Shown: positions 1 through 10,363 of the stretch, one piece after another
Numbering within the stretch: the stretch's first letter is position 1
Layout of the letters: every line of letters starts with the position of its first letter
From: Paracoccaceae bacterium
GTDB lineage: Bacteria; Pseudomonadota; Alphaproteobacteria; Rhodobacterales; Rhodobacteraceae
Assembly (NCBI GenBank): GCA_030148225.1
Contig: JASBTX010000009.1
Coordinates: forward strand, 230,153-294,152
Direction of reading: 5' to 3'
DNA length: 64,000 nucleotides
Program-made: the position numbers and the translations under genes
Notes under the pieces: model-generated
Databases searched by the model: none
The model's input: the letters and a program-made list of their open reading frames with translations, nothing else
What the model was told of the DNA's origin: nothing

Positions 1-2
1 GC

Positions 3-608
3 GTCGATCTGGCCAAGCTCTATGATTACGACCTGATCCTGCTTGATCTTGGTCTGCCGGATATGAACGGCCATGACGTGCTGCGCAAGTTGCGGCTGGC
101 GCGCATCGAAACGCCGATCCTGATCCTGTCGGGCTCTGATGACACGGAAAGCAAGCTCAGGGGCTTTGGCTTTGGCGCGGATGACTACATGACCAAACCC
201 TTCCATCGCGAGGAACTCGTGGCGCGTATCCACGCGATCATTCGTCGCTCAAAAGGGCATTCGCAATCGATCATCGAAACCGGCAGCATCGCGGTCAATC
301 TTGATGCCAAAACGGTTGAGGCCAAGGGAACGCCTGTGCACCTGACCGGCAAAGAATACCAGATGCTCGAGTTGCTGAGCCTGCGCAAGGGCACAACCCT
401 GACCAAGGAGATGTTCCTCAATCATCTTTACGGCGGCATGGATGAGCCCGAGCTGAAAATCATCGATGTCTTCATCTGCAAGCTGCGCAAGAAACTCAGC
501 CAGGCCACGGATGGCGAAAACTATATCGAGACAGTGTGGGGCCGCGGCTATGTGCTGCGCGACCCGGTGGAAGAGGAACTGACACCCCGTCTGGCCGTAG
601 CGGGGTAA
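3..608 (+). CDS. ctrA: Cell cycle response regulator CtrA (5' end missing)
   Basis: OmpR-class two-component response regulator; CtrA is the master regulator of cell cycle, motility and gene transfer agents in alphaproteobacteria. The reading frame is open from the left edge, so the first roughly 36 residues lie outside. The receiver domain shows the phosphoacceptor Asp in ILLDLGLPD (Asp51 of the family) and the Lys of TKPF. The winged-helix output domain has the near-invariant CtrA block [19 protein letters not shown] and GYVLRDP at the end of the domain. The C-terminal tail is short (about 15 residues). Identity to the CtrA family is obvious by eye. Its promoter lies outside the window, so its own regulation cannot be judged. 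Confidence 0.96.
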   Translation, partial: VDLAKLYDYDLILLDLGLPDMNGHDVLRKLRLARIETPILILSGSDDTESKLRGFGFGADDYMTKPFHREELVARIHAIIRRSKGHSQSIIETGSIAVNLDAKTVEAKGTPVHLTGKEYQMLELLSLRKGTTLTKEMFLNHLYGGMDEPELKIIDVFICKLRKKLSQATDGENYIETVWGRGYVLRDPVEEELTPRLAVAG

Positions 609-654
609 GCGCACGGCGTTGCCGCCGCTGCCACGGCCGGCGGGTACGAGTGAA

Positions 655-687
655 GCGGCCTGCACCCTCTCTGCAGGTGCAGGCCGC
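655..687. other. Perfect 12-bp hairpin between ctrA and ligA
   Basis: GCGGCCTGCACC is followed after a 9-nt loop by its exact complement. No T run follows on either strand, so this is not a standard intrinsic terminator. It lies about 50 nt after the ctrA stop, where an mRNA 3' end or a processing site would be expected. The rest of the ctrA-ligA gap (609-803) shows no other gene. Confidence 0.6.
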
Positions 688-740
688 GCGTGACCGCACA
701 TGGCCAACTGCCATCGTGACAATTTCCCGAGCAACCGTAA

Positions 741-2930
<2,190 letters not shown>

Positions 2931-2934
2931 GGGC

Positions 2935-5025
2935 ATGGCGGGTCGGCCCGATATCCTGTTCCCGCTTTTCGCAGAGCTCGTCTCGCTCGCGGGGGTGGGC
3001 CCCAAGACGGCGGGGCATTTCCGCGCGCTGAATGTTGAGCGCCCGCGCGATCTGCTCTTTACCCTGCCTTATGCCATCGTCGACCGGCGCCTTGGTGACA
3101 GCGTGCAGGGCAAAGAAAGTGGTAGCATCGTCACGGTGGCCGTGACGGTCGAACGACACATCGCCGCCCCGTCGCGGGGCAGGCCACATCGCGTCATCGT
3201 CAGCGACAAATCCACGACCTTTCCGCTGGTATTCTTTCATGCCAATGCCGAATATCTTCAGCGTCAGCTTCCCGTTGGTCAGCGCCGGATCATCTCGGGC
3301 AAGCTCGAGATCTTTGACGGTGTCGCCCAGATCGTGCACCCGGATCATATCCTGCGTGAGGCAGAGCAGGATGAATTGCCCGCGTTCGAGCCGGTCTATC
3401 CGCTGACGGCGGGGATCACGCAGAAAATCATGGCGAAATCCGTCGCCGCCAGTCTGGAGCGGCTGCCTGATTTGCCGGAATGGATCGACCCGGCGCTGTG
3501 CCGGCAACGCGACTGGCCCGGTTGGGCGATAGCGGTCAGGCGGGCGCATCACCCGGAAGGAGCCGGTGATATCTCGCCCGAGGATCCCGCGCGTCAGCGC
3601 ATCGCCTATGATGAGTTATTCGCCCATCAGCTGACCCTTTCGCTCGCGCGTCAGAGGCATCGGACACGGCCGGGCCGATCCTCTGTCGCGAGTGGCCGGT
3701 TCCAGTCTCGGGTTCTGGCCGCGCTGCCCTATACGCCCACGCAGGCACAGGAACGCGCGATCCGTGAAATTTCAGACGACATGGCCGCCGAGAGCCGCAT
3801 GAACCGGTTGTTGCAGGGTGATGTCGGTGCGGGCAAGACGCTGGTGGCGTTGATGGCGCTGCTGGTCGCGGTCGAGGCTGGGGGGCAGGGGGTCATGATG
3901 GCACCCACAGAGATATTGGCGCGCCAGCATCTCGAGGGGCTGCGCCCGCTGGCCGAGGCGGCAGGGGTCGTCCTCGACATTCTGACCGGGCGCGACAAGG
4001 GTGCCGAGCGACGCGCCAAGCTGGCGGCACTGGCGGCGGGTGACATCCAAATTCTGGTCGGCACGCATGCGGTGTTTCAAAAGGATGTGGAGTTTGCCGA
4101 TCTGCGCCTGGCCGTGATCGATGAACAACACCGTTTTGGTGTGCGTCAGCGGCTGGAACTGGGCGCCAAGGGGCAGAAGGTTGACATTCTGGTCATGACG
4201 GCGACACCCATCCCGCGCAGCCTGTCACTGGCGCAATATGGCGATATGGACATTTCCGTCCTTGACGAAAAACCGCCGGGGCGGACGGCGATCAAGACGG
4301 CGCTGATCCCGACCGACAGGATGGACGAGGTGACGGATCATCTGCGCCAGGCCATCGCCGACGGGAAACAGGCCTATTGGGTGTGCCCGCTGGTTGATGA
4401 GAGCGAACTAAGCGACCTGACCGCGGCTGAAGAAAGGTTCAAGCGGCTGCGCGCCACGTTGGGTGAAGGTCAGGTCGGCCTCGTTCACGGCCAGTTGCCG
4501 CCACGGGAAAAAGATGCCGCGATGCGGGATTTCGCATCAGGCAAAACATCTGTTCTGGTGGCCACGACGGTGATCGAGGTTGGTGTCGATGTGCCCAACG
4601 CAACGATCATGGTTATCGAGCGGGCAGAAAATTTTGGGCTGGCCCAGCTGCACCAGCTTCGCGGTCGTGTGGGCCGCGGGGCTGCGGCGTCGACCTGCCT
4701 GTTGCTCTATCATGCGCCGTTGACGGAATCGGCTGAAAGGCGGCTGCGGATATTGCGCGAGAGTGAGGACGGCTTTCGCATTGCCGAAGAGGATCTGGCC
4801 ATCCGGGGCGCGGGCGACATGATTGGTACGGCGCAATCGGGATTGCCGGTGTTCCGCGTAGCCGATCTTGAGCGTCAGGCCGGTCTCATGGAACTGGCCC
4901 GCAATGATTCCCGCAGCCTGCTGGCGCAGGACCCGACGCTGTCATCCGAACGTGGGCGCGCCGCGCGCGTCCTGCTCTGGCTGATGGAACAGGACAAGGC
5001 GATTCAATTGATTTCAGTTGGTTAG
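2935..5025 (+). CDS. recG: ATP-dependent DNA helicase RecG
   Basis: Branch-migrating helicase that remodels stalled replication forks and Holliday junctions. The 696-residue product begins with the wedge/OB domain (LAGVGPKTAGHF near the N terminus), then has Walker A GDVGAGKT at about 295-302, the DEQH box at about 396, TATPIPRS, and the superfamily 2 motif VI QLRGRVGRG. The frame is open further upstream inside ligA, but ATG 2935, 4 nt after the ligA stop, gives the standard family N terminus. Full length, no missing motif seen. Confidence 0.96.
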   Translation: MAGRPDILFPLFAELVSLAGVGPKTAGHFRALNVERPRDLLFTLPYAIVDRRLGDSVQGKESGSIVTVAVTVERHIAAPSRGRPHRVIVSDKSTTFPLVFFHANAEYLQRQLPVGQRRIISGKLEIFDGVAQIVHPDHILREAEQDELPAFEPVYPLTAGITQKIMAKSVAASLERLPDLPEWIDPALCRQRDWPGWAIAVRRAHHPEGAGDISPEDPARQRIAYDELFAHQLTLSLARQRHRTRPGRSSVASGRFQSRVLAALPYTPTQAQERAIREISDDMAAESRMNRLLQGDVGAGKTLVALMALLVAVEAGGQGVMMAPTEILARQHLEGLRPLAEAAGVVLDILTGRDKGAERRAKLAALAAGDIQILVGTHAVFQKDVEFADLRLAVIDEQHRFGVRQRLELGAKGQKVDILVMTATPIPRSLSLAQYGDMDISVLDEKPPGRTAIKTALIPTDRMDEVTDHLRQAIADGKQAYWVCPLVDESELSDLTAAEERFKRLRATLGEGQVGLVHGQLPPREKDAAMRDFASGKTSVLVATTVIEVGVDVPNATIMVIERAENFGLAQLHQLRGRVGRGAAASTCLLLYHAPLTESAERRLRILRESEDGFRIAEEDLAIRGAGDMIGTAQSGLPVFRVADLERQAGLMELARNDSRSLLAQDPTLSSERGRAARVLLWLMEQDKAIQLISVG

Positions 5026-5053
5026 CGTTGATATTTTCAGTTTGTTCACAAAT

Positions 5054-5068
5054 GTTCCTAAAAAGTTC
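5054..5068 (+). promoter_or_regulatory. LexA (SOS) box, perfect GTTC-N7-GTTC
   Basis: The sequence GTTCCTAAAAAGTTC matches exactly the GTTC-N7-GTTC operator described for LexA in alphaproteobacteria. A -10-like hexamer TACAAT follows at 5071-5076, so LexA bound here would cover the -35/-10 spacer. A further GTTC lies at 5044-5047, and a degenerate inverted copy (GAAC-N7-CAAC) lies at 5092-5106. The box is 66 nt upstream of the small ORF at 5134. I found no other perfect box in the intergenic gaps of the window. Confidence 0.72.
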
Positions 5069-5133
5069 TTTACAATTCGGGTGTGATATGAGAACAAATT
5101 AGCAACAAAAGCAATCAAATACAGGTTTCCATC

Positions 5134-5256
5134 ATGATTACCCAGATCAAAACGGTGTTTCGTCGGTCCCCGCTGGATTTCCTTGAGGATTTGCTTGGCG
5201 TGTCATCGCTGTTTTTTCTGTTGATGGTCGGCCTGTCCCTGCCTGGCTTGTACTGA
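5134..5256 (+). CDS. Small membrane protein, probably SOS-induced (40 aa)
   Basis: Not a family I can name. The 40-residue product starts MITQIKTVFRRSP, with basic residues at 6, 10 and 11, has an acidic DFLEDL stretch, then one hydrophobic segment (about residues 21-37, LGVSSLFFLLMVGLSL) and ends PGLY. This predicts a single-pass inner membrane peptide with its N terminus in the cytoplasm. ATG 5134 has an AGG element 8 nt upstream. It has its own LexA-type promoter and terminator and lies between recG and the convergent xerD. By layout it resembles Caulobacter SidA, a 29-residue SOS-induced division inhibitor, but no sequence homology is claimed; a toxin-like or signalling role is also possible. 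Confidence 0.7.
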   Translation: MITQIKTVFRRSPLDFLEDLLGVSSLFFLLMVGLSLPGLY

Positions 5257-5384
5257 CCTCTGCCTGCGGCACTCGTCCGGTCAGAACATGTCGTCTGTCC
5301 CCAAATTTGTCGGCATGATTTCGTCCCACTGACCCGCGCCCCGCCTCAATACGGCGCGTCACCCGGAAAAGAGAACCGCACCTT

Positions 5385-5422
5385 GCCGCCGCCTTGCCAC
5401 CTGCAAGTGCGGCGGCTTTTTT
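5385..5422 (+). terminator. Strong intrinsic terminator after the SOS small gene
   Basis: A GC-rich stem GCCGCCGC plus CTTGC is closed by a 5-nt loop and the complementary arm, with one bulged T, and is followed directly by six T (5417-5422). The T run is on the plus strand only, so it ends plus-strand transcription from the small gene. It abuts the stop of convergent xerD. The stretch between the small ORF and this hairpin (5257-5384) holds no gene I can support. Confidence 0.88.
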
Positions 5423-6338
5423 ATGACTTGGCCAGCGGATGGTGTTCCAGCACCAGTTCGCGCAGCCGTTCATCCAGCACATGGGTATAAATTTCGGTGG
5501 TCGAAACGTCGGCATGACCAAGCAACACCTGTATCGACCTGAGATCAGCACCATTCGCCAAAAGATGGGTCGCAAAGGCATGCCTGAGCGTGTGCGGACT
5601 GACACGCGCCGGATCAAGGCCCGCTGCCAGCGCCAGCTCTTTGACAATCAGGTAAAACCTGTGCCGCGTGAGGTGGCCGGATTTGCCCTGTGACGGAAAG
5701 AGAAACGGAGACTTTGATTTTCCGGCCTCATGTCGACGACTCTCTGCCGTGTCGCGCTGCACGAGCCAATCTGCCATCGCCTGCCGAGCAGGAGGTGAGA
5801 GAGGGACCATGCGTTCCTTGCCGCCCTTGCCCCGCACCAGCAGCATGCGCGGATCGCCCCGCGCTGCCGCAACCGGTAGCTCCACAAGTTCGGAAACACG
5901 CATTCCCGTGGCATAAAGCAACTGCATGAGACATTGGTTGCGCAGGCGGTCACGATCCCGACCCGAGGTCTCGGTCGCTTTTAAAAGCGCGTCAACCTCA
6001 TCCACGCTCAGCGTCTGTGGCAGGCGGTGGTTGCGGCCTGGCCCCTTGATCTGCTGGGCCGGATTGTCCTTGCGCCAGCCTTCTTCATAGGCAAATCGAT
6101 AGAATTGGCGTATCGCCGACAAAAGTCGCGCCCGGGTCGACGCGGCCAGCCCGTCGGATTCGCAGGCGATCAGATAGTCTTCGATATCGCTCTGCGCCGC
6201 CTTCTCGTCCGAAAGCCCGCGATCCCCGAGCCATTCCGCGAAATCCGTCAGGTCACGCGCATAGGCCAGCAGCGTATTCTGCGCAGCGTTCAGTTCTGCC
6301 GCCTGTGCATCCAGAAAGGCCGAGATACGCCGCTTCAC
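5421..6338 (-). CDS. xerD: Site-specific tyrosine recombinase XerD
   Basis: Acts with XerC at dif to resolve chromosome dimers before division. The 305-residue product has the N-terminal SAM-like core-binding domain and the full catalytic set: Arg147 (GMRVSEL), Lys171 (RGKGGKER), His249 and Arg252 (HTLRH), His275 (LLGHADVS) and Tyr284 (EIYTHV). The start is GTG, overlapping the TGA of the upstream 506-residue protein in a GTGA sequence, which implies translational coupling. The XerD rather than XerC assignment rests on overall similarity and on a second, XerC-like gene at 34.7 kb. Confidence 0.9.
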   Translation of the reverse strand: MKRRISAFLDAQAAELNAAQNTLLAYARDLTDFAEWLGDRGLSDEKAAQSDIEDYLIACESDGLAASTRARLLSAIRQFYRFAYEEGWRKDNPAQQIKGPGRNHRLPQTLSVDEVDALLKATETSGRDRDRLRNQCLMQLLYATGMRVSELVELPVAAARGDPRMLLVRGKGGKERMVPLSPPARQAMADWLVQRDTAESRRHEAGKSKSPFLFPSQGKSGHLTRHRFYLIVKELALAAGLDPARVSPHTLRHAFATHLLANGADLRSIQVLLGHADVSTTEIYTHVLDERLRELVLEHHPLAKS

Positions 6339-7855
6339 GCCGGCCCACGTGCCAGCAGCAGCACCTCGAGCGCGGCCTGTCGCGCCACACGTTCAAACCC
6401 GTTTTCGCGCAAAAGCGACAGCGCCGCCGTCAGATCATCCGGATCAACCGTTTCGCCCCCGCCGATCAACAGGATCGATTCCAGCAGGGCCTCACCCATC
6501 CGGCCATCGCGGATGCGGGCGGCGAAATGCGTGCTGAGCTCAGGTGAGGTGAATGCGGCCAGTATGGCCGCCTCGCGCGGGTCATTGGATGCCAGCCCGT
6601 CAACTTTGCCACGTGCAATTCCGCCCAGAATTCTGTCCTGGTCAGTCTCGGGTACGCGCGCAACAGATGCCGGTTCAGCGATGTCGGAAAGGAGCATCAC
6701 CGGATAGGCGACCATTGCCGCCTCGGCCGGCAGAGGCAGCCCCAAAAGGCGAACGCCGAAATAGCGCGCAAATGCCGGGGCCAGATCGGCATTGCGGAAT
6801 TCCGACCATGCCTCGGGCAGGATACGGGCCGTTTCGGCCGTGTCGCGCCGTTGTGTTGCCTTTTCCAGATCACGGACATGACGTGCGCGTTCCCAGACCC
6901 CGCCCGAAGCAGCAGGCGTACGCAGGGCATAGATGCTCATCAGTTGCGCGGCATCTATCGCCCCGTACCGGGACAGGCGCTCGGCGGCTTCGATCTGGGC
7001 CTTCCAACCGGCATCTGCCGTCAGTTCCGCATGGGCAAATGCCACGGGCAGGCCGCTTGTCGGGATCGGCTCTCCGATGGCCTGAAGCATGCGGAAGGTC
7101 AGCGGTGTCATCGGATCGGGCCGCGCGAGTGGCGCCTCTTCGTCAGCCAGGAACGGATCAAGAAACTGTCTGAGGAGATTGTTCTCGTCTTCGCGTACTT
7201 CGCCGAGAGCGGCAGCTGTTTCCAGTGTCAGCGCGGCAGCATTCCAGTCACCCCCCCGCGCAAGGCAGAAAATGCGCGCGCTCATCGTCGGGGCGATCTC
7301 GGGGCTGTCGCGCATACTGGCGCAGGCCCGGTCCTCGCGCGAGATCAGAAGCGAGGCGTCAAACCAGCGGCGAAACAGTTCGGCCTCATCGGGTTGTGCC
7401 TCAACCAGCAGCGCCAGCACCTGATCAACCGCACCGAAACGCAGCAACGTGTCAATCCGCGCCAGCAACAACTTACCGTCGCCGCCTTGCGCGGGCGGTG
7501 CCTCCAGTTCGGCCAGGATTATGGAAAAAAGTAGTTCGCGCAGCGACGGCAGCAGATTTGTGGGCATGGCGCTGATCAGTGCAGCCACATCTTCGGCCTG
7601 CGAAGCCGACCACAGCGTCACCGGCAGACCGGCCGCGCGCGCCGAAATGACCCCGGTCGCATCCTTCCGGGTCTGGTCCAGCGACGAAACCGTGATCTCA
7701 TCGAGCGCGGCACCGCTGGCCACCGGCTCTTCGTTTAGCCGTTCGGATTCATTGACGACCGACTGGCTGAGCCAGTCAATCGCAGAGAGTGGCGTTTGCG
7801 CCGACAGAGGCGCAGGAAATATCAGTGCAAAGAGAAGGCCGGCCCTATAGATCAT
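6335..7855 (-). CDS. Exported alpha-helical protein of unknown function (506 aa)
   Basis: Function not recognised. The product begins MIYRAGLLFALIFPAPLSAQ, a clear signal peptide with cleavage after about residue 20, so the mature protein is periplasmic or surface-facing. The rest is Ala/Leu-rich and looks like a helical-repeat (TPR-like) solenoid with no visible catalytic motif. The frame is open 66 nt further upstream, but ATG 7855 is chosen because it begins the signal peptide and overlaps by 11 nt the end of the upstream small gene. The 3' end overlaps xerD by 4 nt. An envelope role coupled to xerD expression is an inference from operon structure only. Confidence 0.85.
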   Translation of the reverse strand: MIYRAGLLFALIFPAPLSAQTPLSAIDWLSQSVVNESERLNEEPVASGAALDEITVSSLDQTRKDATGVISARAAGLPVTLWSASQAEDVAALISAMPTNLLPSLRELLFSIILAELEAPPAQGGDGKLLLARIDTLLRFGAVDQVLALLVEAQPDEAELFRRWFDASLLISREDRACASMRDSPEIAPTMSARIFCLARGGDWNAAALTLETAAALGEVREDENNLLRQFLDPFLADEEAPLARPDPMTPLTFRMLQAIGEPIPTSGLPVAFAHAELTADAGWKAQIEAAERLSRYGAIDAAQLMSIYALRTPAASGGVWERARHVRDLEKATQRRDTAETARILPEAWSEFRNADLAPAFARYFGVRLLGLPLPAEAAMVAYPVMLLSDIAEPASVARVPETDQDRILGGIARGKVDGLASNDPREAAILAAFTSPELSTHFAARIRDGRMGEALLESILLIGGGETVDPDDLTAALSLLRENGFERVARQAALEVLLLARGPA

Positions 7856-7979
7856 CCAGATCAACCGATTTGGTGATGATGCCCGTTTCGGGGGACAGAT
7901 CCCCCAGATAGGCATATCCAACCACGCCGATTCCCCCGAGGATAGCGAGGTAAATCAGGCCCTTAACCACTCGAAACAT
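7845..7979 (-). CDS. Small single-pass membrane protein (44 aa)
   Basis: No known function. ATG at 7979 opens a 44-residue frame: MFRVVKGLIYLAILGG, then IGVVGYAYLGDL and an acidic tail ending VDLDDL. Residues about 5-26 are one transmembrane helix after basic residues, so the acidic tail should face the periplasm. Evidence that it is real: the hydrophobic pattern, the typical codon choice, and the 11-nt overlap of its end (ATGATCTATAG) with the start of the 506-residue exported protein. It is the first gene of a three-gene unit ending with xerD and is divergent from aroK. Confidence 0.8.
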   Translation of the reverse strand: MFRVVKGLIYLAILGGIGVVGYAYLGDLSPETGIITKSVDLDDL

Positions 7980-8098
7980 TCTGCATCCTTTGCAAATATA
8001 TGCCTATTGGCTGGCATCTTCGCCTTTTATATATGGCTTTTTCCAGAAACTCACGTCATTCAGGTCGAAAGATTTGACCAAGCAGGACACTGCCGACT
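7980..8098. promoter_or_regulatory. Divergent AT-rich promoter region (small gene/xerD unit and aroKB)
   Basis: This 119-nt gap separates two divergent transcription units. It is AT-rich against its surroundings and contains TATATAT-type stretches near 8000 and 8030, suitable for -10 elements on both strands. I could not fix individual promoters. Confidence 0.4.
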
Positions 8099-8635
8099 GT
8101 GGCGCGCAAACTGACAAGAACCGTCGTGATGGTTGGCATGATGGGATCGGGCAAGACAGCGATCGGAACCGCGTTGGCGCGCAGGCTGGCGGTGCCCTTT
8201 CTGGATTCGGATCACGAGATCGAGCTTGCTGCGGACCGTACCGTCGCCGAGATTTTCAGCCGCGACGGAGAGGCGTTTTTCCGCGCCAAGGAAACGCAGG
8301 TTATCGAACGGTTGCTCGAAGGGCCCTGCGGTGTGCTCTCGACCGGGGGCGGTGCGTTTCTGAAGGAGGAAAACCGGGAAATCATTGCAAGAAAAGGCGT
8401 ATCGCTTTGCCTGAAGGCCGATGTTGATCTGCTCTGGTCGCGGGTCGCGCATAAAACGACACGGCCGCTTTTGCTGACAGACAACCCCTTTGAGACGCTG
8501 AAATCGATCTATGCCGAGCGCGCGGCAATTTACGAAATGGCGCAGATCGTTGTACCTGTGTCGGCGAAATATTCGATCGAGGAAACCACGGGCCGGGTTG
8601 AGCAGGCGCTGATCGATCACGGGATTCTGGTTTAG
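8099..8635 (+). CDS. aroK: Shikimate kinase
   Basis: Phosphorylates shikimate at the 3-hydroxyl with ATP in the shikimate pathway to chorismate. The 178-residue product has the P-loop GMMGSGKT near the N terminus, the shikimate-binding DSDHEIE and GGGAF segments, and the LID-domain Arg in TTRPLLL. Start is GTG at 8099; an ATG (VVMVG) ten residues later would cut the first strand, so GTG is preferred. aroB follows after 9 nt, the usual aroK-aroB arrangement. Confidence 0.95.
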   Translation: MARKLTRTVVMVGMMGSGKTAIGTALARRLAVPFLDSDHEIELAADRTVAEIFSRDGEAFFRAKETQVIERLLEGPCGVLSTGGGAFLKEENREIIARKGVSLCLKADVDLLWSRVAHKTTRPLLLTDNPFETLKSIYAERAAIYEMAQIVVPVSAKYSIEETTGRVEQALIDHGILV

Positions 8636-8644
8636 GAGCAAGGC

Positions 8645-9766
8645 GTGGAAACGGTACATGTCGATCTGGGTGAGCGGTCGTATGACATCAGGATCGGGCA
8701 GGGTCTGATTGACCGGGCCGGTGCGGAAATCGCACCGTTCCTTGCGCGCCCGCGCGTTGCCATTGTCACGGATGAGACCGTCGCCGCGCTGCATCTGGAC
8801 AGGCTGGTGGGTGCGTTGAAGGCAGCGGGCATTGTCGCCACGACCCACGCTCTGCCCCCCGGCGAAGCGACCAAAGCCTGGCCTGCCTTTACCGAAACCG
8901 TCGAGTGGCTGCTCGAGGAACGCATTGAGCGGCGCGATGTCGTCATCGCCTTTGGCGGCGGTGTCATCGGCGATCTGGCCGGTTTTGCGGCTGCGGTGCT
9001 CAGGCGCGGAATACGCTTTGTCCAGATACCGACCAGCCTGCTGGCCCAGGTCGACAGTTCGGTTGGGGGCAAGACCGGAATCAATGCACCGCAGGGCAAG
9101 AACCTGATCGGTGCCTTTCATCAGCCCAGCCTCGTTCTGGCCGATATCGATGTTCTGGGGACAATGACGCCCCGCGATTTTCTGGCGGGTTACGGCGAAG
9201 TGGTGAAATACGGGTTGCTGGGGGATGACGCGTTTTTTTCCTGGCTCGAGGAGAACGGCCCGGCCCTGGCGGCGGGAGACGCGGCAAAGCGCATTCATGC
9301 GGTCAGGCGTTCCTGCGAGATGAAGGCCGAAATCGTGCAGCGGGATGAAACCGAGCAGGGGGACAGGGCGCTTCTCAATCTGGGGCATACCTTCTGTCAC
9401 GCACTCGAGGCAGCGACGGGGTATTCAGATCGTCTGTTGCACGGCGAAGGCGTGTCGATCGGCTGCGCGCTGGCCTTTGAACTGAGCGCGCGGCTGGGAC
9501 TGTGTGCGCAAGAGGACCCAAGCCGCGTCCGTGCCCATCTGAGCGGGATGGGCATGAAGACCGATCTGCGGGATATTCCCGGCGATCTGCCGGATGCCGA
9601 CGCGCTTCTGGCGCTGATGGCGCAGGACAAAAAGGTGATTGACGGTCAGCTTCGTTTCATCCTCGCGCGGGGAATTGGCGATGCCTTTGTTGCCAGCGAT
9701 GTCCCCACCGACGTGACCCGCGCAGTGATGCAGGACGCGCTGGATATGCGCGTGGTGTCAGACTAA
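8645..9766 (+). CDS. aroB: 3-dehydroquinate synthase
   Basis: Converts DAHP to 3-dehydroquinate, the second shikimate pathway step, using NAD+ and a divalent metal. The 373-residue product has the nucleotide-binding GGGVIGDLAGFAAA, the SSVGGKTGIN block and the metal ligands in the GHTFCHALE and GEGVSIGCA regions. Start is GTG at 8645 with AGGAG at the right spacing, overlapping the end of aroK only in leader sequence. Full length. It converges on ssb with a 27-nt gap and no obvious terminator. Confidence 0.96.
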   Translation: METVHVDLGERSYDIRIGQGLIDRAGAEIAPFLARPRVAIVTDETVAALHLDRLVGALKAAGIVATTHALPPGEATKAWPAFTETVEWLLEERIERRDVVIAFGGGVIGDLAGFAAAVLRRGIRFVQIPTSLLAQVDSSVGGKTGINAPQGKNLIGAFHQPSLVLADIDVLGTMTPRDFLAGYGEVVKYGLLGDDAFFSWLEENGPALAAGDAAKRIHAVRRSCEMKAEIVQRDETEQGDRALLNLGHTFCHALEAATGYSDRLLHGEGVSIGCALAFELSARLGLCAQEDPSRVRAHLSGMGMKTDLRDIPGDLPDADALLALMAQDKKVIDGQLRFILARGIGDAFVASDVPTDVTRAVMQDALDMRVVSD

Positions 9767-9793
9767 CGGATAGGCGGGCGTAGCATTTTCCCG

Positions 9794-10261
9794 TTAGAAC
9801 GGGATTTCGTCATCCATGTCGGACGGGCCAGAGGACGGCCCGCCAAAGCCGCCAGAATAGCCATCATCAGACGACCCGCCCGCGCTGTAACCGCCGCCAC
9901 CGCTATCGCCGCGGCTGTCGAGCAGGGTCAGTTCACCCTTGTAGGGCCGCAGCACAACCTCGGTTGAGTACCGGTCCTGGCCTGACTGATCCTGCCATTT
10001 GCGGGTTTCAAGCTGACCTTCGATATAGACCTTGGAACCCTTGCGCAGATATTGTTCGGCGATGCGCGCCAGAGGTTCCGAGAAAATGGCCACCGAATGC
10101 CATTCCGTGCGCTCGCGGCGTTCGCCTGTGTTGCGATCCTTCCAGTTTTCCGATGTGGCAATGCGCAGGTTGCACACCTTGCCGCCGTTCTGAAATGTCC
10201 TGACCTCGGGGTCGCGCCCCAGATTTCCGATAATGATAACCTTGTTTACCGACCCTGCCAT
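9794..10261 (-). CDS. ssb: Single-stranded DNA-binding protein
   Basis: Binds and protects single-stranded DNA in replication, repair and recombination. The OB fold starts at [20 protein letters not shown], a Gly/Ser-rich linker follows from about residue 115, and the protein ends in the acidic tip DMDDEIPF that recruits partner proteins. The start was placed at the ATG giving MAGSVNK (155 residues); an in-frame ATG at 10294 would add 11 residues with no good ribosome site. No LexA box is visible in the short upstream gap. Confidence 0.94.
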   Translation of the reverse strand: MAGSVNKVIIIGNLGRDPEVRTFQNGGKVCNLRIATSENWKDRNTGERRERTEWHSVAIFSEPLARIAEQYLRKGSKVYIEGQLETRKWQDQSGQDRYSTEVVLRPYKGELTLLDSRGDSGGGGYSAGGSSDDGYSGGFGGPSSGPSDMDDEIPF

Positions 10262-10363
10262 CGCAGCCCCCATCGAATCTGATTTGTTAACCATGAACTC
10301 TAAAGTGTGAAGGCAGGTTTAAAAAGCGGCATTCGCTGAATTGGTGGAAAAACCGGTCCCGAG

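Noticed and set aside
249..734. Long antisense frames inside ctrA, ligA, tilS, fhs, ftsH and others
   Set aside because: High-GC shadow frames with Arg/Pro/His-rich products opposite genes with clear family identity.
5288..5332. A 14-codon frame (MSSVPKFVG...) in the gap before the terminator
   Set aside because: Very short, no ribosome site, and no other support for translation.
5385..5422. Bidirectional use of the small-gene terminator for xerD
   Set aside because: No T run follows the hairpin on the minus strand; only the plus strand fits an intrinsic terminator.
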